Below are positions 26,816-35,606 of a DNA stretch of 64,000 bases, one piece after another. Made by a program: the position numbers and the translations under genes. The notes below the pieces were generated by a model. It was not told the origin of the DNA, did not search any database, and saw nothing but the letters and a program-made list of their open reading frames with translations. Positions within the stretch are counted from its first letter, which is position 1. Each line of letters opens with the position of its first letter. Source of the DNA: Pontibacter lucknowensis (GTDB lineage Bacteria > Bacteroidota > Bacteroidia > Cytophagales > Hymenobacteraceae). Location of the stretch: NCBI RefSeq assembly GCF_900156415.1, contig NZ_FTNM01000002.1, positions 372,001-436,000 on the forward strand. Reading direction: 5' to 3'.

Positions 26816-27631
26816 ATGATAAGAGCTATTGTCACCTCTTTTGCCCTTAGTTTCATGCTGGTTGCCACTCCTGGCGGGGCACGACACGATGAGTCGGAGC
26901 CGACGGGACGCACGGCTGAAACTGTTCTGACTTCCACTTCACTTGCCCGTTTGTCCTTAGCCGAGAAAAAACTTGCATTCGATGAACATGTGCAGGAGGT
27001 TTATAACAGATCGGGTTTGAAGATGGCCGGACTTTCTTTCAGTGTGTTTGAGCGGGCTTATACCGGTTACCATAACTTTAAGCAGGACGGTCTGACGGCA
27101 ACTGACAAACAGATCCTCACGGTTGTTGATTTCACCAAGCCGAGCAACCTGAAGCGCATGTGGATCATTGATCTGGATGCGAATAAAGTGCTTTATAACA
27201 ACCTGGTGGCCCATGGCCGCAATACAGGAAATGTAAGAGCAGAGAAGTTTTCGAACGAGCCTAACTCCAACATGAGCAGCATGGGCTTCTACCTCACCGA
27301 CAAGACTTATTATGGCAAGCATGGGCTTTCCCTGCGCTTGTCAGGTATGGATGAGCAATTTAACTCCAAAGCCATGGAGCGTGCCATCGTACTGCATGGC
27401 GCTGACTACGTAAGCGATGATTTTGTGAAGCAGTATGGTCGGCTAGGCCGTAGCCTGGGATGCCCGGCTGTGCCAAGAGCTATTTCAGGTAACGTGATCG
27501 AGCTGATCAAGGACAATACTGTACTGTACATTCACAGTGCAGACAAAACCTATACCTCGGACTACCTGAACATTGAGCGAGCCGTTGAAGGCTTTGCAGC
27601 GCTGCAGGGTACAACGCCCGTTAGTGCATAG
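26816..27631 (+). CDS. Murein L,D-transpeptidase catalytic domain family protein
   Basis: A 271-residue exported protein (signal segment about 5-20) of the L,D-transpeptidase-like family found in Bacteroidota. The catalytic-type region is IVLHGADYVSDDFVKQYGRLGRSLGCPAVP, with the His and the Cys of HGA and SLGCPAV near residues 200 and 220. Before it, LWIIDLD-like strands and SNMSSMGFYLTDKTYYGKHGLSLRLSG match the YkuD fold. It should cleave or form 3-3 peptide crosslinks in peptidoglycan. It is a single gene with its own terminator. Confidence 0.83.
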   Translation: MIRAIVTSFALSFMLVATPGGARHDESEPTGRTAETVLTSTSLARLSLAEKKLAFDEHVQEVYNRSGLKMAGLSFSVFERAYTGYHNFKQDGLTATDKQILTVVDFTKPSNLKRMWIIDLDANKVLYNNLVAHGRNTGNVRAEKFSNEPNSNMSSMGFYLTDKTYYGKHGLSLRLSGMDEQFNSKAMERAIVLHGADYVSDDFVKQYGRLGRSLGCPAVPRAISGNVIELIKDNTVLYIHSADKTYTSDYLNIERAVEGFAALQGTTPVSA

Positions 27632-27649
27632 AAAGTTTGCCAACCGAAT

Positions 27650-27697
27650 AAAACAGAAAATGCCACGCCGGATTACCGGCGTGGCATTTTCTGTTTT
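27650..27697. terminator. Bidirectional terminator after the L,D-transpeptidase gene
   Basis: AAAACAGAAAATGCCACGCCG pairs with its inverse around a loop of about 6 bases, with A-rich and T-rich ends. Confidence 0.88.
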
Positions 27698-27711
27698 ATA
27701 GCTTTATAGAT

Positions 27712-27909
27712 TTAGGTCTGGTCTTTTGTCGTTTTTACCAGGTTGATACCAGCAAAGAAAAAGATCAGACCTACTACAAAGGGTACAGCGGCCGTGTACT
27801 GGCCAATAGCCGCGCCGTCGCCTCCCATTACAAAAGCATATGCCCCCCAGATGATGCCGATTATACCTAGTATGGTCAGAATGGCACCGAATGTTCGTTT
27901 CATATTCAT
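27712..27909 (-). CDS. Small two-helix membrane protein
   Basis: A 65-residue protein with hydrophobic helices at about 6-28 and 40-58, and an acidic-Gly loop (GGDGAAIGQ) between them. The ATG at 27909 and a second one two codons on are both usable. I cannot name the family. Length, normal composition and its own terminator side support a real gene. Confidence 0.62.
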   Translation of the reverse strand: MNMKRTFGAILTILGIIGIIWGAYAFVMGGDGAAIGQYTAAVPFVVGLIFFFAGINLVKTTKDQT

Positions 27910-28101
27910 GATAATTCGTTTTAGTTGAAGCTGCTTTTGCAGCGATTTTAATGTATTACGAATTTCATATAAAATAGGGTAGCTATTTATAACCCTTCTG
28001 CCTATACCTGTCCTCTTCTGCTCGTTTTTTTCCGCGCGCTTGCGTATACTTTTTAGTGCAATAAAAGTATATGATGAAGCAGCACACCCGACTGACTCAG
28101 A

Positions 28102-28109
28102 TACTTTTG
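28102..28109 (+). promoter_or_regulatory. Candidate -7 element for the M48 peptidase
   Basis: TACTTTTG fits TAnnTTTG, 57 bases upstream of the ATG at 28166. No good -33 box is seen. Confidence 0.3.
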
Positions 28110-28165
28110 TGCGATAGCTGAATAAGGATTTGAATGGCAGTTAAAAATTTAAGGAGAAGCGTAAG

Positions 28166-28975
28166 ATGAGAGCAGTCATGAAGTTGATCGTCGCCATTCT
28201 GATCGCGGCGGTATCACTGGTCACGTACTGGTGCAACAGACAGGAAAATGAGTTTACAGGCCAGGTGCAGCACGTAGACATGACCGTAGAGCAGGAGATC
28301 GCGCTGGGACTGCAGACCGCCCCCAAAATGGCATCTCAATATGGTGGGTTGCACCCTGACGAGCAGGCGAGGGCACAGGTAAACGAAATAGGGCAGCGCC
28401 TTGTTCAGAATACCCGTGTCAGAGAAACACCCTATAAGTTCGACTTTCACCTGCTGGCCGATGAAAATACAGTAAACGCATTCGCTTTGCCTGGCGGACA
28501 GATCTTTATAACAGCTGGCCTGCTGCGCCGCCTCAGTTCAGAGGCCCAACTGGCAGGAGTGCTGGGCCATGAGATAGGACATGTGGTTGGACGGCACTCT
28601 GCCCAGCAACTGGCCAAGGCAAAGCTCACCCAGGGCCTCACCGGCGCTGCTGCCATTGCCACTTATGATCCGAATAATCCTGCCTCGCAAACCGGTGCTG
28701 TGGCTGCCGCCATGATTGGGAAATTAATGAACATGCGCTATGGCCGGGAGGATGAGTTGGAGTCCGACAGACTGGCTGTGCGCCTGACAGGTGAGGCTGG
28801 TTATGACCCGCGGGCCATGATAGAGGTGATGCGCATTCTGGAGGAAGCCAGCGGTGGTGCCAGTGGTCCTGAGTTCACTCAAACGCACCCAAACCCAGGC
28901 AACCGTATAGCTGAAATTGAGCGTGCCATCCAACAGAAATATCCAAATGGCTTGCCCGCTGGTTTGATCGACTAA
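28166..28975 (+). CDS. M48 family periplasmic metalloprotease, copy 1
   Basis: A 269-residue zinc peptidase of the BepA/LoiP (M48C) type. The N-terminal hydrophobic segment ends with SLVTYWCN, a possible lipoprotein Cys. The zinc motif HEIGH is in LGHEIGHVVGRHSAQQ (about residues 134-138), and the third ligand Glu is in GREDELESDRLAV. The QTHPNPGNRIAEIE end is typical. A purine-rich AAGGAG lies upstream of the ATG. It probably degrades misfolded outer-membrane proteins. A second M48 lipoprotein lies at 34553-35389. It is followed 42 bases later by the lipid-kinase gene, so the two may share a transcript. Confidence 0.9.
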   Translation: MRAVMKLIVAILIAAVSLVTYWCNRQENEFTGQVQHVDMTVEQEIALGLQTAPKMASQYGGLHPDEQARAQVNEIGQRLVQNTRVRETPYKFDFHLLADENTVNAFALPGGQIFITAGLLRRLSSEAQLAGVLGHEIGHVVGRHSAQQLAKAKLTQGLTGAAAIATYDPNNPASQTGAVAAAMIGKLMNMRYGREDELESDRLAVRLTGEAGYDPRAMIEVMRILEEASGGASGPEFTQTHPNPGNRIAEIERAIQQKYPNGLPAGLID

Positions 28976-29017
28976 GCCATCAAACTTAAAATCAACCAAA
29001 GACACCACGACAGCAGC

Positions 29018-29926
29018 ATGCAACAAGAGGATAAGATCAAAAACCTGCTATTTGTTATCAACCCCATCGCAGGCGACATAGACAAAAGTGAGCTGGAGGA
29101 AGAGATAAGGACTGTCTGTACCGAGCATCAGCTGAACTGCACCATTTACCGCACCACCGGTGAAAGAGACCACGAGCATGTAAAGAAAAAAATCGAGCAG
29201 CATCAGTATGATGCGGTGTTTGCAGTAGGGGGAGATGGTACGGTCAGTCTGGTGGGCGCCTTGCTGATAGGCAGTAAGACGCCCCTGGGCATCATCCCGC
29301 TCGGTTCAGGCAACGGGCTTTCCAAGGACTTAGGTATACCGCAGGACACAGAGGAGGCGCTGCAGCTGATCCACGAACACGTGATACGCAACATCGACAC
29401 CATTGACCTGAACGGGCAGCCTTCTATTCACCTCAGCGATCTAGGTTTTAATGCGTTGGTCGTAAAGCGATTCTGCGAGGGTGACAAGCGAGGCCCGGGT
29501 GCCTATGCCTGGATAGCCTTGCAGGAATACATGAACTACGAACCAAAGTTCTACCGCATTGAAACCGATACGGAGAATTTTGAAGGAGAGGCTTTTATGG
29601 TCACGATTGCCAATGCCAATGCCTTTGGGAGCAATGCTGCCATCAACCCGAGCGGTATCCTGAACGATGGCCGTTTTGAAATCTGTCTAATTGAGCCCTT
29701 TCCGAAGGCTGCAGCTCCAGCACTGCTGTTCCGCATGTATACAGACAACATAGACGGGTCGGTTTATACCCGCCGCATCAGCTGCCGCAAAGCCACGGTT
29801 TACAACGTTGACCATGAAGTGGTGCACATCGATGGGGAGCCGGCCGAGTTGGGAGAGGAGATAAAAGTTACGATGCACCCCAAAAGCCTGAAAGTCATAC
29901 TGCCTATACCTGAAGAGGAAGGTTGA
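29018..29926 (+). CDS. YegS/BmrU-like lipid kinase (diacylglycerol kinase catalytic domain)
   Basis: A 302-residue cytoplasmic enzyme of the diacylglycerol-kinase fold. It starts KNLLFVINPIAGDIDKSELE. The nucleotide-binding GGDGTVSLV is near residue 73, followed by the GIIPLGSGNGLSKDL motif. The C-terminal beta-sandwich includes ANANAFGSNAAINPSGILNDGRFEI and VVHIDGEPAEL. It phosphorylates diacylglycerol or a related lipid; the substrate is not readable. Its stop lies seven bases from the converging phosphoesterase gene. Confidence 0.92.
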   Translation: MQQEDKIKNLLFVINPIAGDIDKSELEEEIRTVCTEHQLNCTIYRTTGERDHEHVKKKIEQHQYDAVFAVGGDGTVSLVGALLIGSKTPLGIIPLGSGNGLSKDLGIPQDTEEALQLIHEHVIRNIDTIDLNGQPSIHLSDLGFNALVVKRFCEGDKRGPGAYAWIALQEYMNYEPKFYRIETDTENFEGEAFMVTIANANAFGSNAAINPSGILNDGRFEICLIEPFPKAAAPALLFRMYTDNIDGSVYTRRISCRKATVYNVDHEVVHIDGEPAELGEEIKVTMHPKSLKVILPIPEEEG

Positions 29927-29933
29927 GCCAAAA

Positions 29934-31163
29934 CTATACCTCCTGCGTCTGCTCTTTTGGCTGCAGTACGGAACCGAGTTCTTTTCTGAACACTACAGCT
30001 CCGGGTTTTGAAACATTTTCCCCCTCAGTCACTGCGAGGGCTTCTATCCATACCTCTCCGGTATCATAATAGTTAAGCACAAAAAAGCCCCGCTGCTCCA
30101 GCGTAAAAGTGGCTTTGCCGCCCTTCTTCACGAATGATGTTTTACTCCCGGACCCGCTGACAATGTAATGGTTGTCCCGCACTTCAAAGTGCTGCAGGTT
30201 GTGGTCGTGCCCTGCCACATATACGATGTTGCTGTACTGATGGAAGATACGAAGCAGGCGTTTGCGCATTTTGCGGTATTTACGGTGCGACATGTCCTCG
30301 TAGGCACCGAACATTTTGCGGTAGAAGGGATACAGCGAGCCAAAAATGGGCAGCGGAATATAAAAGCGCTTGTGGGCGGCCGTCAGCGGAAATATGTGTT
30401 GCTTGATCGTGAACTTGCCACCATGCAGGGCATTGCTGTAAAGTGGGTGGTGCGCGGCCACCACGATGCGCTGGTGCCGGTTTCGTCTTAAGATCTTGTT
30501 CAGGCGCAGGAAGAAGTCTTCGATGTCATCATAGGGGCAGCCCTGTTTGCGGCCCATCGGCTTTTCGCCGCGCTGCACCCACCACTGTGTGTTGATGATC
30601 ACCAGCAGCAGTCCATCGGCTAGCTGTATAGCCTCCGGGCCTGGACAACCATGTCGTGGCAGGTAGCTGCATTCGTCCTGCAGTGTATCCACCACATACT
30701 TTTCTTGTCGCAGCACATATTCCAGTCCTTTTTTGCGTCCTTTGTTCCAGTCATGGTTACCGCTCAGAAAGATCTTGCGTCCTGCATACGCTCTCATTTG
30801 ATGCAACAGAAAGTCCAAGCGCTCTTTGGCGGCAGGGTAGTGGCGGTGGGTTTCAGCAGGGAGTCCAACAGGATACAGGTTATCGCCCAGAAACAGGACG
30901 CTACCGTCTGGTCCTGTATTATGCTGCCATTCATCTAACAGCTTCATCACAGGGTCGGTGCCATCGGTCGCCACATAGCCAACGTCCCCCATAAAAGCGA
31001 TGCTGTGCACCAAACGGGCCTCTGGTTTGGGCAGGCACTTGCGCCAGCCAACATCCGATAGTTTGTAGAAGGGTTTGTTCCGGTACTTGAGCTCTTGCCA
31101 GTAGCTGAACAGCCCAAATACCAAAAATAGCACAGTAGGTATGAGAATAAAGTATAGCAGCAT
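29934..31163 (-). CDS. Membrane-anchored calcineurin-like metallophosphoesterase
   Basis: A 409-residue protein with an N-terminal membrane helix (about 2-21). The phosphoesterase fold has metal-binding blocks HSIAFMGDVGY, LFLGDNLYP, LSGNHDWNKGRK, AAHHPLYSNALHGG and VAGHDHNLQHFE in the right order. It probably acts in the periplasm on a phosphate ester, but the substrate is unknown. Its ATG overlaps the stop of the LON-domain gene (TGATG), so the two are translationally coupled. Confidence 0.9.
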   Translation of the reverse strand: MLLYFILIPTVLFLVFGLFSYWQELKYRNKPFYKLSDVGWRKCLPKPEARLVHSIAFMGDVGYVATDGTDPVMKLLDEWQHNTGPDGSVLFLGDNLYPVGLPAETHRHYPAAKERLDFLLHQMRAYAGRKIFLSGNHDWNKGRKKGLEYVLRQEKYVVDTLQDECSYLPRHGCPGPEAIQLADGLLLVIINTQWWVQRGEKPMGRKQGCPYDDIEDFFLRLNKILRRNRHQRIVVAAHHPLYSNALHGGKFTIKQHIFPLTAAHKRFYIPLPIFGSLYPFYRKMFGAYEDMSHRKYRKMRKRLLRIFHQYSNIVYVAGHDHNLQHFEVRDNHYIVSGSGSKTSFVKKGGKATFTLEQRGFFVLNYYDTGEVWIEALAVTEGENVSKPGAVVFRKELGSVLQPKEQTQEV

Positions 31164-31798
31164 CAGAAGTTGGGTGGTGTAAGGTTTTTGAAATGCCCAT
31201 TGAGCTTGACACGTTCCTTCAGCTTTTCAGTTTCGGCTACGATGGGCAATACCTGTTCAAGGTGCTGAAGGATCATCTCTTGCCGCAGTGCCTCACTGTT
31301 ACACTGCAATAAGGTATATTCCTGTTCTGTATTGAGGCCTAAATTGTGGGCTACGTCAAAAGAACTAAAGTTTTCGGGTAGCTCCATCAGGATACTGCTT
31401 ATACCTAGAGCGGTATACAGTTCCTGCAGTTTCTCACGTATTTTCATCTTTGTCACGATGTCCTCGTCCTCCACGTTCTCTACTTCCTCTACTTTGCCGC
31501 CTGCATACAGTCTGCCCGGTGCCTGCCTGTCAAACTCCAGTATCTTGAATATGCCCAGTCCCTGGGTGCGAATATCCATCTCACCGGTGTCGTATTTTTT
31601 CTCGACGTGCAGCAGTTTGATCTCCGTGCCATACAGGCCCACGCCATTGTTAATGAAGGCAGGTATCCCAAAAGTGCCCTCGTTTTCGATGCAGTCGTGG
31701 ACCAACTGCTTGTAGCGTGGCTCGAAGATGTGCAGGTTCAGCTTCTCGCCCGGAAACACCACGATATTCAACGGAAACAAGGGCAGATATTTTTGCAT
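31163..31798 (-). CDS. LON peptidase substrate-binding domain protein
   Basis: A 211-residue protein with only the N-terminal (LAN) domain of Lon. It begins LPLFPLNIVVFPGEKLNLHIFEPRYKQLV and has GTFGIPAF and DIRTQGLGIFKILEF strands. The C-terminal half is helical (MKIREKLQELYTALG, LQHLEQVLPIVAETEKLKERV). The AAA and protease domains are absent and nothing suggests truncation, since free LAN proteins are common. It may be an adaptor or a small-molecule binder. It overlaps the phosphoesterase by one base. Confidence 0.88.
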   Translation of the reverse strand: MQKYLPLFPLNIVVFPGEKLNLHIFEPRYKQLVHDCIENEGTFGIPAFINNGVGLYGTEIKLLHVEKKYDTGEMDIRTQGLGIFKILEFDRQAPGRLYAGGKVEEVENVEDEDIVTKMKIREKLQELYTALGISSILMELPENFSSFDVAHNLGLNTEQEYTLLQCNSEALRQEMILQHLEQVLPIVAETEKLKERVKLNGHFKNLTPPNF

Positions 31799-31898
31799 GA
31801 TCTATTCTTTAGCTTAATAACAGGCAAGTACTGGTTTTGTATATGGAATACGGGTATGATCAGAGCCGTGTTAAGTATCGTAATTCAGTCAGGTTGCT

Positions 31899-31932
31899 TT
31901 TGTTGCATTATAAGCCAAAACACTTAGCTTTG
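31899..31932 (+). promoter_or_regulatory. Promoter of mtgA
   Basis: TTTG at 31899-31902, a 22-base spacer and TAGCTTTG at 31925-31932 followed by CGC. Transcription from it would start near 31939, inside the longer ORF. That supports translation from the ATG at 31957. Confidence 0.5.
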
Positions 31933-31956
31933 CGCACTTATTTTCAACCTCTTAAA

Positions 31957-32694
31957 ATGAAGAAGAAACGGCTGGGCTTTCGCGAGATCAGGCTCGTCAT
32001 GACAAAGCTTTTGCTGAGCCTCGTGCTCCTGAGTGTGCTATGGGTATTGGTATACCGTTGGGTGGCTCCACCTGTAACGCTGCACATGGTCAAGCGCCGT
32101 GCTGAAGCCGGTGTGGCAGGCAAGGAGGATCCTGCGATCAGGTATAAATTCGTGTCGTTGGAGGAAATGTCGGACCAGTTGCCGTTGGCTGTGGTGGCGT
32201 CGGAAGACCAGCTTTTCCTAGAGCATCATGGCTTCGATTTCAATGCCATTGCCGATGCGTTTAAACGTAATCAGAAGGGGACCAACATCAGAGGGGGGAG
32301 CACCATCAGTCAGCAGGTGGCCAAGAACGTGTTTCTGTGGCATGGCCGGAGTTACCTGCGCAAGGCTGTGGAGGCTTATTTTACTTTTCTGATCGAAGTG
32401 CTCTGGGGCAAACAGCGTATTATAGAGGTATACCTGAACATTGCGGAGATGGGGGATGGGGTGTTTGGTGTGGAAGCGGCCTCTCAAAAGTACTTCAACA
32501 AACCGGCATCGCAGGTTGGTCGTCAGCAGGCGGCACGTCTGGCGGCGGTCCTTCCCAACCCGATCCGGTATTCCGCCGGTCGACCTTCGGCTTATGTGCT
32601 GGGCCGACAGTACCGCATAGCCCGCGCCATGGGCCGACTGGGCGGAACTACTTACATCAAAACCATACTTCCTGAGAAAGATGAGAAGAAATAA
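31957..32694 (+). CDS. mtgA: Monofunctional biosynthetic peptidoglycan transglycosylase
   Basis: MtgA polymerises lipid II into glycan strands. From the ATG at 31957 the protein has 245 residues, the family length, with basic residues MKKKRLGFREIR followed by one membrane helix. The glycosyltransferase 51 motifs are AVVASEDQLFLEHHGFDF (catalytic Glu), RGGSTISQQVAKNVFL, KQRIIEVYLNIAEMGDGVFG and AARLAAVLPNP. A longer start at 31837 is rejected because a promoter lies inside it. The next gene starts 14 bases before its stop. Confidence 0.94.
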   Translation: MKKKRLGFREIRLVMTKLLLSLVLLSVLWVLVYRWVAPPVTLHMVKRRAEAGVAGKEDPAIRYKFVSLEEMSDQLPLAVVASEDQLFLEHHGFDFNAIADAFKRNQKGTNIRGGSTISQQVAKNVFLWHGRSYLRKAVEAYFTFLIEVLWGKQRIIEVYLNIAEMGDGVFGVEAASQKYFNKPASQVGRQQAARLAAVLPNPIRYSAGRPSAYVLGRQYRIARAMGRLGGTTYIKTILPEKDEKK

Positions 32695-33175
32695 GTTAAT
32701 CTATGCGCTGGTCCTGGGTATAGGCCTGTCGACCGCAGCCTGTCAGCAGCAGGAGGAAAAGCAGGTGGAGCTTGACGCCAATGCTCCTGTTACACAGAAC
32801 ACGGCGGTGGCAGAAGCCCAGGTGCGCAACATGCTGGCCTCACAATCAGCTTGCTGGAGCCAGGGCGACCTCGACTGCTTTATGCAGGACTACTGGAAGT
32901 CGGACTCCCTGCTGTTTGTGGGCAAGAGCGGCCTGACCTACGGCTGGCAAAAGACCCTCGACAACTACCGCAAGAGCTACCCTGATCCGGCCGCCATGGG
33001 CAAGCTGACCTTCAACCTGAAGGAAATGCGCCACTTGTCTGCTGACCACATGCTGGTAGTAGGCCAATGGCACCTGCAACGCGAAGCCGAACTGGGCGAC
33101 CTGCAAGGACACTTCTCCATTATCCTGAAACGCTTTCCCGACGGTTGGAAGATCATAGCAGACCATTCGAGCTAG
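32681..33175 (+). CDS. NTF2/SnoaL-like (DUF4440) lipoprotein
   Basis: A 164-residue protein with a lipoprotein signal ending LSTAACQQQ (Cys near 21). The mature domain has the cone-shaped NTF2 pattern: LASQSACWSQGDLDCFMQDYW, LLFVGKSGLTYGWQKTLDNY, HLSADHMLVVGQWHLQ, and GHFSIILKRFPDGWKIIADHSS. DUF4440 members include ketosteroid-isomerase-like enzymes, but most are of unknown function. It overlaps mtgA by 14 bases. A period-8 array begins directly after its stop. Confidence 0.82.
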   Translation: MRRNKLIYALVLGIGLSTAACQQQEEKQVELDANAPVTQNTAVAEAQVRNMLASQSACWSQGDLDCFMQDYWKSDSLLFVGKSGLTYGWQKTLDNYRKSYPDPAAMGKLTFNLKEMRHLSADHMLVVGQWHLQREAELGDLQGHFSIILKRFPDGWKIIADHSS

Positions 33176-33177
33176 TC

Positions 33178-33199
33178 AAGTTTGAGAGTTTAGGAGTTA
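33178..33199. repeat. Period-8 array after the NTF2-like gene
   Basis: AAGTTTGAGAGTTTAGGAGT in the sense of the gene, 2 bases after its stop. It is complementary in large part to the array at 33312-33356. Confidence 0.65.
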
Positions 33200-33260
33200 A
33201 TAAGAGGGATGGAATGAAGGGTTTAATGATTTCAGGTATACCCTTCAACTATAATATTTT

Positions 33261-33300
33261 AAAAGCGGAAGGCCTGCTCCATAGCAGGCCTTCCGCTTTT
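33261..33300. terminator. Terminator between convergent genes
   Basis: AAAAGCGGAAGGCCTGCT pairs with AGCAGGCCTTCCGCTTTT around a 4-base loop, with A- and T-rich ends on both sides. It sits between the two period-8 arrays. Confidence 0.9.
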
Positions 33301-33311
33301 AAGCTGTAAAT

Positions 33312-33356
33312 TAACTCTCAAACTCTTCAACTCTCAAACTCTCAAACTCCTAAACT
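33312..33356. repeat. Period-8 array directly abutting the APP1 gene stop
   Basis: Plus strand AACTCTCA AACTCTTC and three further units with perfect 8-base spacing, touching the stop codon of the minus-strand gene at 33356. Confidence 0.75.
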
Positions 33357-34495
33357 TATTCATCTCCCGCGGCATCCACTTCTGTTTCTCTGGCGATCTC
33401 TGGGAGTTCTTCTGTGAAAATGTAGCCGCATTGGGCGGCGTGTTCGGCGGCTTCGAGTGTTTCTTTCACAAGCACCATCTCCACTTCTTTGTTGTCTTTG
33501 AATTCGTCGAAAATGGTGACTACTTTTTTGGTGTGCTTCTCGATGTTGACGTCCCGTATGTAAATGGCCAGTACACGGCCGGGATGCTTTTTGACCACTT
33601 CTGCATAGATCTCGGCATCCTGCTGCCCACTGTCACCGATCAGGATGAATTTGAGCTCCGGGTAAGTGATCAGAATATTTTCGATCTCCTTATACTTATG
33701 GCTCATGTGATCGGAGGCGCCAAGCTTGCTTTCATCCATTCCAAAGTCACGCAGCAGGAGGGGACCTTGTGGGATCTCGTTCAACTCCAGGAAGTGGTAG
33801 AGCAGGTCATAGGTGTTCCAGGGACTGCTCGATACGTAGAAAAAAGGATTATTGCGTTTTCCGTTTCGCCCTAGCTGCAGTGATTTGTAAAAGGATGAAA
33901 CACCATGGAAAGGTATACGGGAGTGGGCATTATTAAGCAGTACGTTCCGGCCTGTCTGCAGCATACTGGTGGCACCGGTTCGCACAATGGTGTCGTCGAT
34001 GTCGCTGATAATGCCATACTCTGCATCAGGTGGTGGTACCAGTACATGCGCCTGGGCCTTTACCGGCCCCTCAAAGGCTACAGGGGAGTCTGTTAGCGTT
34101 ATGTTGATCGTATGCCAGATATCATCGAGTACCAGTGGCTTTTCGGGAGCCAGGTTCATGACGAAATAACCTTCTACATCGGTGGTAATCTCGTGCTTCT
34201 GATCACCCAGGCACAACTCTACCCGTGCCCCCGGTATTTCGCGACTGTTAAAGCGCTTGTACATGTTTAGAATGTTCTCCCACAGGGTATCGTTCTCTTC
34301 TGACACGGTTATGCCTTTATCAACCAGCACACGGCCTTTTACATACAGTCGGTTGGGGGTTCCGTAGCTTCGGTAGGTCATAATGTGCAGCGGGCCGAAC
34401 ATATTGAGTTTGCGGCGCAGATTGAAAGTTAGGGTATCAAACTTTTCCTCAACTTTTAAGACAGCTTTCGCAGCAGTGTTTTTTATTTTTTTCAT
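33356..34495 (-). CDS. APP1-type phosphatase (DUF2183) protein
   Basis: A 379-residue protein. Residues about 40-160 form a beta-rich domain (LYVKGRVLVDKG, RVELCLGDQKHEITTDVEGYF). The catalytic HAD-like APP1 domain follows, with DIDDTIVRTGATSM (nucleophile Asp in DxDxT), YVSSSPWNTYDLLYHFLEL, KFILIGDSGQQDAEIYAEVV and AIYIRDV. Yeast App1 dephosphorylates phosphatidate; the bacterial substrate is likely a lipid phosphate, inferred. There is no signal or membrane segment. It is followed immediately by a period-8 array. Confidence 0.85.
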   Translation of the reverse strand: MKKIKNTAAKAVLKVEEKFDTLTFNLRRKLNMFGPLHIMTYRSYGTPNRLYVKGRVLVDKGITVSEENDTLWENILNMYKRFNSREIPGARVELCLGDQKHEITTDVEGYFVMNLAPEKPLVLDDIWHTINITLTDSPVAFEGPVKAQAHVLVPPPDAEYGIISDIDDTIVRTGATSMLQTGRNVLLNNAHSRIPFHGVSSFYKSLQLGRNGKRNNPFFYVSSSPWNTYDLLYHFLELNEIPQGPLLLRDFGMDESKLGASDHMSHKYKEIENILITYPELKFILIGDSGQQDAEIYAEVVKKHPGRVLAIYIRDVNIEKHTKKVVTIFDEFKDNKEVEMVLVKETLEAAEHAAQCGYIFTEELPEIARETEVDAAGDE

Positions 34496-34521
34496 AGTCT
34501 GCAGGTATAGGTTGTGAACAG

Positions 34522-34547
34522 AAAGGCCTGCCCTGCGGCAGACCTTT
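34522..34547 (-). terminator. Terminator after the M48 lipoprotein gene
   Basis: AAAGGCCTGCC and GGCAGACCTTT pair with one mismatch around CTGC, six bases downstream of the M48 stop at 34553. Confidence 0.55.
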
Positions 34548-34552
34548 GCTGG

Positions 34553-35389
34553 TTATAAGTTCAGGCTTCTTTTCAGTTCATTGAAGTCCGTGTTAGCGGC
34601 CCCGTCAGTGGAGCAGTTGCGCTGCCGCGCCTGCTGCTGTATGTTCTCAATGCGGTTGTCCGGGTTGGGGTGCGTGCTCAGGAACTCAGGCGGATTGCTG
34701 CCCTGCGCCTGGTCGTTCAGCTTCACAAAAAAGCCCGCTGCTCCATCGCAGGCGTAATAATCGGTGCCGTCCAGGTAAACCACAGAGGCGTTGTCGGCTT
34801 CGGTTTCCGCACCACGGCTAAAGCGCAAACCAGCCAGTGTGCCTGCCAGCTGACCTGCTATCTGCTGAAGGGTGCCGGCATTGTTGCCTAGCGCTACCGA
34901 AAGCAGAATGGCGATGCCATACTCACGCTGTAGCTGTTGTACGCTGTGGCGCTTGTCGGCGTGGGCTATCTCATGGGCCAGTACACCGGCAAAGTGGTCC
35001 TCGTCGTCCAGAAACTTCATCAGGCCGGTATACACGTAAATGTGCCCTCCGGGTGCTGCAAAGGCATTCAGGGTCTCACGGTCGTCGATGATCTTCACGG
35101 ACCAGACAAACTCGTTTCTGTATTTGATCTCCCCGGAGTTGAGGACCCGGTTCACGATGCGGTCGAGGTGGGTATAGGCTTTCTGTACATTGGCGTTGTT
35201 AGAGTTGCGCTCCAGCAGTTTGCCCTGGGCGCGGAAGGTGGAGTCCACTTGCTGCGATACCTGCTCACCTAGTCGGATGTCGTCCTGGGTGGAGAAGATC
35301 ACCCCTTCATTGTCTTTGCAGCTACTCATGAAAAACACACTGACAAAGACAAGCAGCCAGGGTGCCGTACGATTGATATACTTCATCAT
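34553..35389 (-). CDS. M48 family metalloprotease lipoprotein, copy 2
   Basis: A 278-residue zinc peptidase with lipobox VFFMSSC (Cys near 24). HEIAH is in VLAHEIAHADKRHSVQQLQ (about 143-147) and the third ligand Glu is in RGAETEADNASVVYL. The LSTHPNPDNRIENIQ ending matches the M48C type. Two Cys in the C-terminal part (YYACDGAAG, RNCSTDG) are likely a disulfide. It is a distant paralogue of the protein at 28166-28975 and probably also acts in outer-membrane quality control. Confidence 0.9.
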   Translation of the reverse strand: MMKYINRTAPWLLVFVSVFFMSSCKDNEGVIFSTQDDIRLGEQVSQQVDSTFRAQGKLLERNSNNANVQKAYTHLDRIVNRVLNSGEIKYRNEFVWSVKIIDDRETLNAFAAPGGHIYVYTGLMKFLDDEDHFAGVLAHEIAHADKRHSVQQLQREYGIAILLSVALGNNAGTLQQIAGQLAGTLAGLRFSRGAETEADNASVVYLDGTDYYACDGAAGFFVKLNDQAQGSNPPEFLSTHPNPDNRIENIQQQARQRNCSTDGAANTDFNELKRSLNL

Positions 35390-35561
35390 AAAATTTAGAG
35401 TGATAAAATGTATTTAAGCTATGCGAAGGTGTAGCCGTTATCAGCCTCCTTCGGTTTGCTTAAAACTAACGCATATAGATTTTAGTATGCGCTTACGGAT
35501 TAAAAATAGCCTTGGTTGGAAGGAGAGGGTTGGGGGATGTTCTGAGAAAATAGTGCAAATA

Positions 35562-35590
35562 AAAAAGCCCCTGAATTTCAGAGGCTTTTT
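35562..35590 (-). terminator. Terminator of the M16 gene
   Basis: AAAAAGCCCCTGA and TCAGAGGCTTTTT pair with one mismatch around a short loop, 17 bases after the stop at 35607, with a T-run in the minus-strand sense. Confidence 0.75.
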
Positions 35591-35606
35591 CCAAGTGTAG
35601 TATGGT

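Noticed and set aside
31837-31956. Longer start for mtgA
   Set aside because: A TTTG/TAnnTTTG promoter lies inside this part and the extra 40 residues do not match the family.
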